DNA of 64,000 nucleotides from the NCBI GenBank assembly GCA_040384465.1, contig JAZKJF010000005.1:1-64000 (forward strand). Direction: 5' to 3'. Shown one piece after another: positions 53,038-61,442 of the stretch. The position numbers and the translations under genes were made by a program. Origin of the DNA: UBA5078 sp040384465 (GTDB lineage Bacteria > Pseudomonadota > Gammaproteobacteria > Pseudomonadales > Pseudohongiellaceae). Position 1 is the stretch's first letter, and the number at the start of each line of letters is the position of its first letter. Below the pieces are notes generated by a model that was not told the DNA's origin, made no database searches, and was given only the letters and a program-made list of their open reading frames with translations.

Positions 53038-53742
53038 ATGTCTGATATTGCGATACACGCCAAGCCATACCCCTACACGCTGCCTGCCTCCCGGCAGTCT
53101 GTCGCCAAGCCCTGTTTGATCATCATCGACATGCAGCGCGACTTCATCGAACCCGGGGGATTTGGTGCGGCACTCGGCAATGATGTGTCGCGTCTTTCGG
53201 CCATCGTCCCCACGGTCAAGAAATTGCTCGACTGTTTCCGGGCTTTGCACTTGCCGGTCGTGCACACCCGCGAGGCGCACCGGCCCGACCTGACGGACTG
53301 CCCGCCTGCCAAACTCCTGCGCGGCAATGCTAGCCTGCGCATCGGTGACACGGGCGGCATGGGGCGCATCCTGATTGATGGTGAGCCAGGCAATGCACTG
53401 ATTGAGGAACTGCGTGCGCTGCCCGGTGAACTCGAACTGGTGAAGCCCGGCAAGGGAGCGTTTTACCTGACGGCGCTGCACGCGATGCTGCAGCGGCAGG
53501 GCACCACGCATCTGATCTTTGCAGGCGTTACCACGGAAGTCTGTGTACAGACCAGTATGCGGGAGGCCAATGACCGTGGTTATGAATGTCTGCTGGTGGA
53601 AGATGCGACCGAGAGTTACTTCCCCGAGTTCAAGCAAGCGACGCTGGACATGATCGTCGCACAGGGAGGCATCGTCGGCTGGAGCGCGCGGTGTGAAGAT
53701 GTCATTGCAGGATTGGAGAAAGCCTATGCGCACGCCAACTGA
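53038..53742 (+). CDS. Isochorismatase-like hydrolase, candidate triuret hydrolase
   Basis: 234 residues. Cysteine-hydrolase triad D31 (IIIDMQRDF), K136 (VKPGKGAF) and C169 (TTEVCVQTSMREA). It is paralogous to the BiuH two genes upstream (shared GRIL-x-GEPG and MREANDRGYECLL), but the substrate loops differ: KLLRGNASLRIGDTGGMGR replaces KRWRSRQIGAGIGDAGPCGR. Triuret hydrolase (TrtA), which yields carboxybiuret and then biuret, is a known relative of BiuH and fits this position. Other amidohydrolase roles in the family, such as ureidoacrylate or another ureide, are not excluded. Confidence 0.6.
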   Translation: MSDIAIHAKPYPYTLPASRQSVAKPCLIIIDMQRDFIEPGGFGAALGNDVSRLSAIVPTVKKLLDCFRALHLPVVHTREAHRPDLTDCPPAKLLRGNASLRIGDTGGMGRILIDGEPGNALIEELRALPGELELVKPGKGAFYLTALHAMLQRQGTTHLIFAGVTTEVCVQTSMREANDRGYECLLVEDATESYFPEFKQATLDMIVAQGGIVGWSARCEDVIAGLEKAYAHAN

Positions 53743-54106
53743 GCTGCAAGCACTCATGGTTGAAAACCTGTTCGAACCCGAGCAGCTGCTGGCCACACGG
53801 GAATGGAGTGAGCTGCGGCCCGGTGTGAATATTTCGCCGATCTACAACACGACACAGGACGGCCCCAGTGCAGCATTTCTGCACTATCTGCCTGGCGCTG
53901 CTGTGCCACGTCATCTTCATACCGATTTCGAGCATATCCTGATCCTGCAAGGTTCCCAGAGCGACGGGCAGGTGACCTACGGGCGCGGCACGCTCCTTGT
54001 CAGCACCCCGCAAAGTGAGCACCAGATTCACTCCGCAGAAGGATGTATCGCACTGGCAGTATGGGTGAAACCCGTGGCATTTGTTGAAATCACGCAAGGA
54101 ACCTGA
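53726..54106 (+). CDS. Cupin-domain protein
   Basis: 126 residues from the ATG at 53726, which has GGAG 8 nt upstream and overlaps the end of the hydrolase gene by 17 bp. A single cupin barrel: motif 1 follows G-x5-HxH-x3-E-x6-G exactly (GAAVPRHLHTDFEHILILQG), giving two His and one Glu as metal ligands; motif 2 contributes the His in PQSEHQI. Similar to the ChrR-type anti-sigma C-terminal cupin and to small metal-dependent enzymes. Translational coupling to the hydrolases points to a step in the same pathway, unknown so far. Confidence 0.75.
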   Translation: MRTPTELQALMVENLFEPEQLLATREWSELRPGVNISPIYNTTQDGPSAAFLHYLPGAAVPRHLHTDFEHILILQGSQSDGQVTYGRGTLLVSTPQSEHQIHSAEGCIALAVWVKPVAFVEITQGT

Positions 54107-54111
54107 CCCGC

Positions 54112-55935
54112 ATGACCGCAACAATCCAGACGCTTTCCGTTTCACTCGATGGACTCTCACTCGCCATCGATGACCTGCGCAACCATTATCTGAAAGAGGA
54201 TTTCACTCCCGCACAACTACTGGCCGCACTACGGACCAAGGCACAAGAGTTGGCTGACTATCGCATCTGGATTCATCTGTTGAGCGAGGAGGAACAGGCT
54301 CCTTATCTGATCGCTCTGGAAGGAAAATCGATTGCCGACCTGCCTCTTTATGGCATCCCGTTTTCCATCAAGGACAATATCGATCTTGCCGGCATTCCGA
54401 CCACGGCTGCCTGCGAAGCGTTTGCCTACACGCCGGACACCTCCGCCTTCGTCGTGCAGCGGCTGATCGACGCGGGCGCCATTCCCGTCGGCAAGACCAA
54501 TCTCGACCAATTTGCGACAGGACTGTCAGGCGTGCGCTCGCCCTGGGGAGCCTGCCGCAACAGCGTCGATCCCGACATGATCAGCGGGGGCTCCAGCTCC
54601 GGTTCTGCCGTGTCGGTCGCGCTCGGGCTCGCGAGTTTCTCGCTGGGTTCCGACACGGCCGGTTCTGGCCGGGTGCCAGCCTGCTTCAATAATCTTGTCG
54701 GCCTGAAACCCAGTCTGGGGCTGCTCTCAGCGACCGGCATGGTGCCTGCCTGCCGTTCACTGGACTGCATCAGCATCTTTGCGCTGAACACCGATGACGC
54801 TCATGCGGTGCTGACGCTGGCCGAAGGGGAAGACAGCACTGATCACTACGGCCGCAGGAATCCGTTTCACAACAACTGGCGTCACTACGGCAAGCACGGT
54901 GGCCCGCTCCAAGTCGGCGTTATCTCTGCGAGTCAGTTGAATTTCTTTGGTCATACGGGTTATGCCGATGCCTATGCGCGCACCATTCAGTTATTAAAAA
55001 ACGATGGTTTCACCTTGGTTGAATTTGACTTCACTCCCTTCCGTGACGCCGCGCGCCTCCTATACGACGGCCCCTGGGTGGCCGAACGCTACCTGAACAT
55101 CGCGGCGCTCATTCGCGAAAATCCGGCGGCCTTGCTGGATGTCACTCGTGAGATCATCCGCGCCGGAGAACACATCACCGCCGCCGACACTTTCAAAGCG
55201 CAGTACCGCCTCAAGGCGCTGCGCAAGCAGGTGCAGCCCACGCTCGACAGCGTTGACTGCTTGCTCACCCCCACGGTCGGCAGGCCCTTCCGAATTGACG
55301 AACTCATAGCCGACCCTGTCGCCTTGAACACCACACTGGGCTACTACACCAACTACATGAACTTGTTTGACATGGCCGCCGTCGCAGTTCCGGCGGGTTT
55401 TACCGACAGTGGCTTCCCGTTTGGCATCTCGCTGGCAGGGCAGGCCTGCACCGACAGAATGCTGCTCTCGATTGCGCGGCGGGTTGAGGGACTGTTTCAA
55501 CGCCCGCACCAATCCTTGCTCAACACGGTTGCCGGTGCGCAGAAGCGCATTGCAGTGGCGGTGTGTGGAGCCCATCTGGAAGGCCAGCCACTCAATTGGC
55601 AACTGACCGAGAGAGGCGCCTTTCTGCTGGAGAAAACCCACTCCGCGTCTTGCTACAAACTCTACGCACTGGCAGGCGGCCCCGTGCGCCGCCCCGGCAT
55701 GGTCCGAGTCGTCGACAACGAGGGCAGTGCCATCGAAATTGAAATCTGGTCGGTGCCGACAACGGAATTCGGCAGCTTTGTCGCGGGAATTCCCGCGCCG
55801 CTGGGTATCGGCAAAATCACTGTCGCGGATGGCCGACAGGTGGTGGGGTTTATCTGCGAGACGCACGGTTTGCAGGGAGCTGAGGACATTACGCAGCTGG
55901 CGAGCTGGCGGAAATATCTGGCGTCATTGGGATGA
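54112..55935 (+). CDS. atzF: Allophanate hydrolase
   Basis: Hydrolyses allophanate to ammonia and CO2. It has 607 residues. The N-terminal amidase-signature domain (about 50-450) has the Lys-cisSer-Ser triad: K in SIKDNIDLAG and the serines in ISGGSSSGSAVSV and GSDTAGSGRVPA. The C-terminal allophanate hydrolase domain (about 480-600) has VCGAHLEGQPLNWQLTERGA and GSFVAGIPAPLGIGKI, the part thought to complete decarboxylation in the yeast enzyme. No urea carboxylase accompanies it, unlike urea amidolyase systems. Last gene of the run, 5 nt after the cupin. Confidence 0.9.
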   Translation: MTATIQTLSVSLDGLSLAIDDLRNHYLKEDFTPAQLLAALRTKAQELADYRIWIHLLSEEEQAPYLIALEGKSIADLPLYGIPFSIKDNIDLAGIPTTAACEAFAYTPDTSAFVVQRLIDAGAIPVGKTNLDQFATGLSGVRSPWGACRNSVDPDMISGGSSSGSAVSVALGLASFSLGSDTAGSGRVPACFNNLVGLKPSLGLLSATGMVPACRSLDCISIFALNTDDAHAVLTLAEGEDSTDHYGRRNPFHNNWRHYGKHGGPLQVGVISASQLNFFGHTGYADAYARTIQLLKNDGFTLVEFDFTPFRDAARLLYDGPWVAERYLNIAALIRENPAALLDVTREIIRAGEHITAADTFKAQYRLKALRKQVQPTLDSVDCLLTPTVGRPFRIDELIADPVALNTTLGYYTNYMNLFDMAAVAVPAGFTDSGFPFGISLAGQACTDRMLLSIARRVEGLFQRPHQSLLNTVAGAQKRIAVAVCGAHLEGQPLNWQLTERGAFLLEKTHSASCYKLYALAGGPVRRPGMVRVVDNEGSAIEIEIWSVPTTEFGSFVAGIPAPLGIGKITVADGRQVVGFICETHGLQGAEDITQLASWRKYLASLG

Positions 55936-56033
55936 GTTTATTATATAGATCAAAAAGATGGGTGTGTTTTATGGAGCAATGAACAGTGCTTTTCCATGGA
56001 GGATTCGTCTCGTGTCACCTCTCCCTAGTTCAT

Positions 56034-56354
56034 TTAGTTGTTGACCTTGCGCGGCACCAGCGTGACTTGCAGATCGCAGTCCACTGCGGAAGCATACTTC
56101 TTGAGCGTTGCGAGCGAAGGAGCATGTCGGCCGGCGGACTCAAGCCGGGAGATTGCGCTCTTGGTGGTCCCCATGCGCTCGGCGACGGCGTCTTGTGTCA
56201 ACCCGGCTTTCGAGCGCGCAGTGAGCATCTGATCGGCAAGCGCATACTCGAGTTCGAGTCCTTCGTACGCTTCCGTAAATCCCTCGCGCAGCTTTGCCTT
56301 TGTAACAAAGTCTGCGTGGTTGTGGAGTACGGGTTGGTAATTCAGGTCAGCCAT
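56034..56354 (-). CDS. HigA-like antitoxin (XRE helix-turn-helix)
   Basis: 106 residues. The helix-turn-helix is near residues 45-72 (SKAGLTQDAVAERMGTTKSA, then ISRLES). The N-terminal region would contact the toxin. Order toxin then antitoxin with an 8-nt overlap is the higBA arrangement. Expected to neutralise the toxin and repress the operon. Confidence 0.85.
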   Translation of the reverse strand: MADLNYQPVLHNHADFVTKAKLREGFTEAYEGLELEYALADQMLTARSKAGLTQDAVAERMGTTKSAISRLESAGRHAPSLATLKKYASAVDCDLQVTLVPRKVNN

Positions 56355-56673
56355 GTTGCACTTCCTTGAGGCGCTTGCGCGCTGTTTTCAATTCTTTGTC
56401 TGGTGTTTGCTGAGTCTTCTTGATGAACGCGTGAAGCACCACAACCCGCTTTCCTGCGAGAAAGCAATAAAAGGCACGGCCAGTTCCGGAGCGCCCGCGC
56501 GGGCGCAACTCGAATAGTCCCTCTCCAAAAGACCGAGAGTAAGGCATGCGGACGTCTGGGCCATGCATGGTCAGCAACTCCAGCAACCGAGCATAGTCGG
56601 CAAGGACGTTTACTGGCCATGACTCGATTTCATGGAGGACTCGTTCGTGGAAGTATTCAACTTGGAATACCAT
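56347..56673 (-). CDS. HigB-like toxin (RelE/Gp49 family)
   Basis: 108 residues. The RelE-type fold is recognisable from ELLTMHGPDVRMPYSRSFGEG, LFELRPRGRSGTGRAFYCFL and VVVLHAFIKKTQQTP, where the basic and aromatic residues form the ribosome-dependent mRNA-cleaving site. It is followed by its antitoxin with overlapping frames and preceded by a perfect palindrome at 56682-56699. Confidence 0.85.
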   Translation of the reverse strand: MVFQVEYFHERVLHEIESWPVNVLADYARLLELLTMHGPDVRMPYSRSFGEGLFELRPRGRSGTGRAFYCFLAGKRVVVLHAFIKKTQQTPDKELKTARKRLKEVQHG

Positions 56674-56681
56674 GGCTGTAC

Positions 56682-56699
56682 GTTAGCAATTATGCTAAC
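56682..56699 (-). promoter_or_regulatory. Operator palindrome of the toxin-antitoxin operon
   Basis: GTTAGCAATTATGCTAAC: perfect 7-bp arms around a 4-bp centre, 8 bp upstream of the toxin ATG. The minus strand also contains a -10-like CATAAT within it. This is the expected place for autorepression by the antitoxin or the complex. Confidence 0.6.
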
Positions 56700-56758
56700 T
56701 CTCCGCAATCCATTGTGGCAAGTGGGTGATGGCAATCGTCTATAGCCAGTGTAGTAGA

Positions 56759-57262
56759 TCAGCCATTTCCCGTTCCGATGACCTCGACGTCGAATTCCAT
56801 GGTGTTCACATACGGCCGATCCGGGCGTGGCCCGAGATCACGCCAACCGTGCTTCGTGTAGTAGGCCATTGCTCTAGGGTTGCTTGGGGACACAGACAGG
56901 CGAGCCTTGTTCACATTCTGTTGGCGCAATACGTCGGTCACGTAGGACTGGAGTTCAGCGCCGAGTGGCCCTCCACGCTGCTCGGGAATCAGGTAGACAA
57001 GATTTAGGACACCGATCCCCAGATCGCCACGAAGTCGCATTTCGATCTGACCGACGATGCGATCTTGATGCCACACGTGGACGGCCCCTTCTGGAAATGT
57101 TGACAGCAGGTCTTCAAGCCAGACTCGGTACACCTCGGCGCCGCCCATCTTTTCCAGCTCGTCCGCGTTGCCGTAACTGCATACGAAGGTGTCGCAGAGG
57201 AAATCGACGCAGGTTTGGAAGTCGTTGTTTAGATTGATGGGGAGGATTTTTGTAGAACCCAC
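56759..57262 (-). CDS. GNAT-family acetyltransferase
   Basis: 167 residues with a GTG start. The acetyl-CoA-binding motif A is seen as LNLVYLIPEQRGGPLGAEL (about residues 86-104). Motif B is KARLSVSPSNPRAMAYYTKHGW, with the typical asparagine and tyrosine. The acceptor is unknown. It starts 4 nt after the SPFH gene stop, so it is in the same transcript. Confidence 0.8.
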   Translation of the reverse strand: MGSTKILPINLNNDFQTCVDFLCDTFVCSYGNADELEKMGGAEVYRVWLEDLLSTFPEGAVHVWHQDRIVGQIEMRLRGDLGIGVLNLVYLIPEQRGGPLGAELQSYVTDVLRQQNVNKARLSVSPSNPRAMAYYTKHGWRDLGPRPDRPYVNTMEFDVEVIGTGNG

Positions 57263-57266
57263 ACCA

Positions 57267-58202
57267 TCACCCCCTCGGCTTCACAATATTCAGCATCTCC
57301 GTCAACCCAGCCACCGCCGCGCCGACATTGGCCAGCTCGGCCGGGACGATCATAGTGTTGTTGGTTTTCGCGAGGTTGCCGAATTCCTTGATGTATTGTT
57401 CGGCGACGCGCAGGCTCACGGCTTGCTGGCCGCCCGGGTCCTGGATCGCGGCGGCGATTTTGCGCAGGCCTTCGGCGGTGGCGATGGCGATCAGTTCGAT
57501 CTCTTTGGCGCGGCCTTCGGCTTCATTGATCTGGCGCATCTTGTCGGCTTCGGAGAGGTTTATCACTTCCTGCTTCTGGCCTTCGGAGACGTTGATCATG
57601 GCCTGGCGTTCGCCTTCGGATTTGGCGATGGCGGCGCGGCGTTCGCGTTCGGCACGCATCTGTTGTTCGAGGGCGTCCTTGATGCTGACGGGCAGCTCGA
57701 TGTCGGAGATTTCGTAGCGCAGCACTTTGATGCCCCAGGGGCTGGCAGCTTCGTCGAGGGCTTTGACCACGTCTTCATTGATCTTGGCGCGCTCCTCGAA
57801 AGTCTTGTCGAGATCGGTCTGGCCGATGACGGAGCGCATGGTGGTCTGGGCCAGTTGGGAGGCGGCATGGCGGTAGTTGTTGATGCCGTAGCTGGCCTTC
57901 TGCGCGTCGACGACCTGCATGTAGAGCACGCCGTTGATGCCGACCTGGATGTTGTCCCGGGTGACGCAGGTCTGGCGTTCCACGTCGATGACCTCTTCCT
58001 TGAGCGTGTGCTGGTAGGCCACCTTGTCGATAAAGGGAATCAGGATGTGAAAACCAGAGTCCAGCGTGCGTGAGTATTTGCCCAACCGCTCGATCACGAA
58101 GTTCGAACGCTGCGGCACGATGCGCGCGGTCTTGGCAATGGTGACGATGATGGCGATGGCGAAACCGATCGCGAGCAGATTACCGGGAGTGAGCTGTTCC
58201 AT
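57267..58202 (-). CDS. SPFH/band-7 membrane protein, QmcA-like
   Basis: 311 residues from the ATG at 58202 (GAGGA upstream). One N-terminal membrane helix (about 5-25), then the SPFH domain (VPQRSNFVIERLGKYSRTLDSGFHILIPF). A long coiled coil follows (about 185-265, repeated A/E/R/K patterns such as ERERRAAIAKSEGERQAMIN). It organises membrane microdomains and binds proteases such as FtsH in relatives. Paired with the NfeD-type gene just upstream, as in E. coli qmcA-ybbK. Confidence 0.92.
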   Translation of the reverse strand: MEQLTPGNLLAIGFAIAIIVTIAKTARIVPQRSNFVIERLGKYSRTLDSGFHILIPFIDKVAYQHTLKEEVIDVERQTCVTRDNIQVGINGVLYMQVVDAQKASYGINNYRHAASQLAQTTMRSVIGQTDLDKTFEERAKINEDVVKALDEAASPWGIKVLRYEISDIELPVSIKDALEQQMRAERERRAAIAKSEGERQAMINVSEGQKQEVINLSEADKMRQINEAEGRAKEIELIAIATAEGLRKIAAAIQDPGGQQAVSLRVAEQYIKEFGNLAKTNNTMIVPAELANVGAAVAGLTEMLNIVKPRG

Positions 58203-58263
58203 GCGGATGTCCTCTGGTGGGGTGATGGTGACCTTGTGGAAAGTATGATGTGGGGATAGCGAG

Positions 58264-58713
58264 TTAGAGCGGAGAGCGTTCCCGGGCAACTGTCAGCCGG
58301 ATGCCTTCATTGGCGATGACCCAGACCGCTTCACCAGCCTTCAGTTCGTCTGCGGAGAGTGCCGTCCAGCTCACGCCGTTGAGGGTGACGCGGCCGCTGC
58401 CGTGTTGGAAGTCGTCGATCACGGTGGCGCGTTCGCCGATGTCCTGCTGAAAGCTTGGGCTGGCTTCTGTGCTGTCTTTGGTATTGCCCTTGAACCAGCG
58501 GGTCAGGCGCTGGCGGGCCAGCACCAGAGTGGCGACGCTGATAATGCCGAAAGAGGCATACTGCATCGCCAGCCCCTCAATCAGCCCGAACTGCAGCAGC
58601 AGGCCGGTGATGATGGCAGCGATGCCGAAAAACACGGCGACAATACCGGTGACCAGCAACTCGGTAATAATCAGGACGATACCCACCAGTATCCACAACA
58701 GGGCTGCAGTCAT
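58264..58713 (-). CDS. NfeD-family membrane protein
   Basis: 149 residues. Two or three membrane helices occupy the first 75 residues. A C-terminal OB-fold domain (about 85-145) has GERATVIDDFQHGSGRVTLNGVSWTALSAD. It is the short NfeD form without the ClpP-like protease part. Partner of the SPFH protein 61 nt downstream. Confidence 0.88.
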   Translation of the reverse strand: MTAALLWILVGIVLIITELLVTGIVAVFFGIAAIITGLLLQFGLIEGLAMQYASFGIISVATLVLARQRLTRWFKGNTKDSTEASPSFQQDIGERATVIDDFQHGSGRVTLNGVSWTALSADELKAGEAVWVIANEGIRLTVARERSPL

Positions 58714-58746
58714 GCGTTCTCCTTGTTTTTGTATTTGCCGGGCCGG

Positions 58747-59145
58747 TTAATCTGCCAGCCACACCTCTCGGACCCACTGCCAGATATTATCCCAGCTGTC
58801 GTTGCTGATGCGTTCGTCCCACAGCAAAACGGTACCGTCCTGACTGATACAGTAATACGCGCCGTTGTGTTCACAGATCGGCAGGTAGCGCCGTGGCAGT
58901 CCCATGCTCCAGGCGACGGCGGCGACTTCCGGCAGGTAGGTGTGCGAATTGCGATCAGTGACGGTGACTGGCTCCAGCTTGCCGCAGACCACGTCGCTGA
59001 CGGTGAGCAGGAAATAGCGCAGGTCGTCCGGCATGGAGATCAGCAGCTCTTCTTCGATTTCGACGAGCAGGTCTTCGTCGGGTAAATCCAGCGGGATTGG
59101 CACTGGTTCGTTGCGCTCCCGCAGTATCTCTATCACGTCTTCCAT
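58747..59145 (-). CDS. SMI1/KNR4 (SUKH) family protein
   Basis: 132 residues from the ATG at 59145, just one base beyond the upstream stop. PDEDLLVEIEEELLISMPDDLRYFLL near the start and the C-terminal aromatic DERISNDSWDNIWQWVREVW are SUKH-fold features. Many SUKH proteins are immunity proteins of contact-dependent toxins, but no toxin gene is adjacent here, so a housekeeping role is equally possible. Confidence 0.7.
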   Translation of the reverse strand: MEDVIEILRERNEPVPIPLDLPDEDLLVEIEEELLISMPDDLRYFLLTVSDVVCGKLEPVTVTDRNSHTYLPEVAAVAWSMGLPRRYLPICEHNGAYYCISQDGTVLLWDERISNDSWDNIWQWVREVWLAD

Positions 59146-59146
59146 G

Positions 59147-60172
59147 TTACTGATTTGCTCCTGAATCCCGCTCTTCGACCCGTGTGCCTGCCAGTATGCC
59201 TGGCAATGCGTAGTTTCCTTCGTGGCAGGCAAACTCGTACAGTTTGTCGTCAGTCCTGTTCATGGGGATTTCCGCCGTCCATGCCGAGGTGAAGGTGTCC
59301 GGGTCGTTCACGGTAAAGCTGTAGTTGATGGTATCGGGGCCGACGCGCGTGAAGTGCTCGGTGACCCGGAATTGGTCTGCCGAACCGCGATAGCTCTGCT
59401 GGGGGTTGAAGTTGTTCGTCTCGACGACCAGTGTTTCACCTTCCCAGTGACCTATCGAGTCGCCCAGCCAGGGTTGCAATACGGCTGGCAGCGGTTCGTC
59501 GTCGATACGGATGATACGCGCATCATGGACCATCTCCACCAGAATCATGACGTAGCCGGGGGATTGCACGATCTGGTAATAGTTGTTGTAAAGGATCGGC
59601 AGCATGGGCGGGCCTGAGCTGGAACCGAAAGACAGCAGGCAACGCTCGGCCAGCGAACGGGCTTCCGGGCCATCGGCGGGGCGGAGACGTCGCTGCTCGG
59701 CGGCGCTTTCCAGGCGTGCGCGTGCGGCAGCGGTCGGTGCAGGAACACGTCCGTCGGGCGGGTCGACCACCAGTGAAGTGCGACGCTCGCCGTTGTAGAT
59801 AGCGACGGTGGTGCCATCGTCAAACCAGAAATTGTTGTAGCTGTCTTCCAGATCGATCTGCTCCTTGGTGGGCGCTGATCGGTTAGGGTCGCTGGGCAGA
59901 TCTGCCTCGGCGGTGCGGTCTGCGATCTGTTGCTCCCACTCACGCTGCTCTTCTTCGGTCAGAGAGGGCTTGCCCGCAAAGCGCTCGGGCCGTTCCAGCG
60001 GGGTGATGGTGTTGTTGGTCCACAGGCCTTGCAGGTCAGGTTTTCCGTCGGCGGTGCGCGGGGCTGTGTAGGCAGGCGACTGAGCCTGTGCCTGTTGCCC
60101 TGTCCAGGCATCAACGCACAGGAGCAAACCGCCAAAGGCGACGAGGGCTGGAGCGGAAAGACGGTTGATCAT
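59147..60172 (-). CDS. Exported protein of unknown function
   Basis: 341 residues from the ATG at 60172 (AGGAGA 6 nt upstream). The signal peptide is 1-31 (ends GQQAQAQ). The mature part begins PRTADGKPDLQGLWTNNTITPLERP, a segment I associate with a widespread but uncharacterised exported family of environmental bacteria. Later PWLGDSIGHWEGETLVVETNNF and TEHFTRVGPDTINYSFTVND suggest a beta-rich fold. No catalytic motif recognised. First gene of the minus-strand run through the GNAT gene. Confidence 0.65.
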   Translation of the reverse strand: MINRLSAPALVAFGGLLLCVDAWTGQQAQAQSPAYTAPRTADGKPDLQGLWTNNTITPLERPERFAGKPSLTEEEQREWEQQIADRTAEADLPSDPNRSAPTKEQIDLEDSYNNFWFDDGTTVAIYNGERRTSLVVDPPDGRVPAPTAAARARLESAAEQRRLRPADGPEARSLAERCLLSFGSSSGPPMLPILYNNYYQIVQSPGYVMILVEMVHDARIIRIDDEPLPAVLQPWLGDSIGHWEGETLVVETNNFNPQQSYRGSADQFRVTEHFTRVGPDTINYSFTVNDPDTFTSAWTAEIPMNRTDDKLYEFACHEGNYALPGILAGTRVEERDSGANQ

Positions 60173-60318
60173 TATTGTTCTCCTGGTCTTACCCGATGTG
60201 CTCAGCAGGCGGTTCGAGGGTAACAAACAAGTTCGAAGCGGTGCAAGATTGTTCCTTTATGACAAACCGGCGTAGCTGTATTAGCATTTCAATTTTCATG
60301 ACCCGGATAATCTTCGCT

Positions 60319-60984
60319 ATGACTTACCTGCCCGCTGTAGAACTGCTGTTTCCCCGTGGCTGCAAGCCCACTGCCTCCGTAATCTGGTTGCACGGACTGG
60401 GAGCAGACGGCAATGACTTTGCCGGTATCGTGCCGGAGCTGCGCCTGCCCGCGACCTTGCCTGTCCGTTTTGTGTTTCCCCATGCGCCGTCGATTCCCGT
60501 GACGATCAATAACGGCTATGTGATGCCCGCTTGGTACGACATTCTGGAAATGGACGTGGCACGCCGGGTGGACGAGACGCAGCTGCTGCAGTCAGCAGCG
60601 GCTGTGCATGCGCTGATCGAGCGGGAAGTGGAACGCGGCGTGGAAAGTCGGCGCATCGTGCTGGCCGGTTTTTCGCAAGGTGGCGCAGTGATTCTGCAGG
60701 CGGCGCTGACCTGTCGGTTACCCCTGGCTGGTGCAATGTCGCTGTCGAGCTATTTCCCGACAGCCGATTCGATTACGCCGGACCCCGTCAACGCGCAACT
60801 GCCAGTGCTGATTTGCCATGGCACCCACGACCCTGTCGTGCAGGAGTCGCTTGGTCGTCATGCTGATGCTGCGTTGCAGGCCATGGGTCACCCCACCCAG
60901 TATCAGCATTACCGGATGGAGCATTCGGTGTGTCTGGAGGAGATTGGTGACATCTCTGCGTGGCTGCAGAATACCCTTCGTTAA
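60319..60984 (+). CDS. Carboxylesterase / phospholipase (alpha/beta hydrolase)
   Basis: 221 residues from the ATG at 60319; an alternative ATG lies 7 codons earlier. Triad S119 (GFSQGG), D171 (HGTHDPVV) and H202 (MEHSVC). The oxyanion-region HGLGADGNDF and PHAPSIPVTINNG match the bacterial carboxylesterase/acyl-protein-thioesterase-like family. Cytoplasmic. Converges on the DUF2214 gene with a 4-bp overlap. Confidence 0.9.
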   Translation: MTYLPAVELLFPRGCKPTASVIWLHGLGADGNDFAGIVPELRLPATLPVRFVFPHAPSIPVTINNGYVMPAWYDILEMDVARRVDETQLLQSAAAVHALIEREVERGVESRRIVLAGFSQGGAVILQAALTCRLPLAGAMSLSSYFPTADSITPDPVNAQLPVLICHGTHDPVVQESLGRHADAALQAMGHPTQYQHYRMEHSVCLEEIGDISAWLQNTLR

Positions 60985-61412
60985 AGTCCTATTCCACGCG
61001 CCATCAGGAACGCGAGTATCGGGATGAAGACCAGCAGGAGCAGCTCCAGCCGCAACACCCGCCGCACGCCAATCGGGACATCCAGTGTTTCCGCTTCGTT
61101 CTTGCGATTGCGTATGAGGAACACGGTCGGATAGATCGATAGCAGGCCCACGACCACGAAGAGACCCAGCTTGGCGTGAAACACCGGATTGCTGGAGTAG
61201 AAGCTGCTGGGCTTGGCACCCGTGAACCACAGCAATAATCCGCAACTCAGGACCACCACGGCGCTCAGTCCGTAGGCGGCGTCCACCTTGAGTAGATTGC
61301 GGACATCCTCTTTCGATATCTGCGGTGCCATCGCCATGTTCTCAATGATCAGGGTCACTGCCAGCACCAGCACGGCAGCCAAGTGGGCATAGCGAATCAG
61401 GATGTCCAGCAT
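60981..61412 (-). CDS. DUF2214 membrane protein
   Basis: 143 residues with four predicted helices (about 5-27, 50-66, 80-100, 118-140). Conserved early histidine and glutamate (YAHLAAVLVLAVTLIIEN) and basic cytosolic loop (LIRNRKNEAE) are typical of DUF2214. Function unknown. Confidence 0.8.
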   Translation of the reverse strand: MLDILIRYAHLAAVLVLAVTLIIENMAMAPQISKEDVRNLLKVDAAYGLSAVVVLSCGLLLWFTGAKPSSFYSSNPVFHAKLGLFVVVGLLSIYPTVFLIRNRKNEAETLDVPIGVRRVLRLELLLLVFIPILAFLMARGIGL

Positions 61413-61442
61413 GATGGGGTTCCTCGCCGATTATTGGTCTGT

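Noticed and set aside
58747..59145. SUKH protein as immunity gene of a polymorphic toxin system
   Set aside because: No toxin, secretion or repeat-containing gene is adjacent. The neighbours are an exported protein and an NfeD/SPFH pair, so the claim is not supported.
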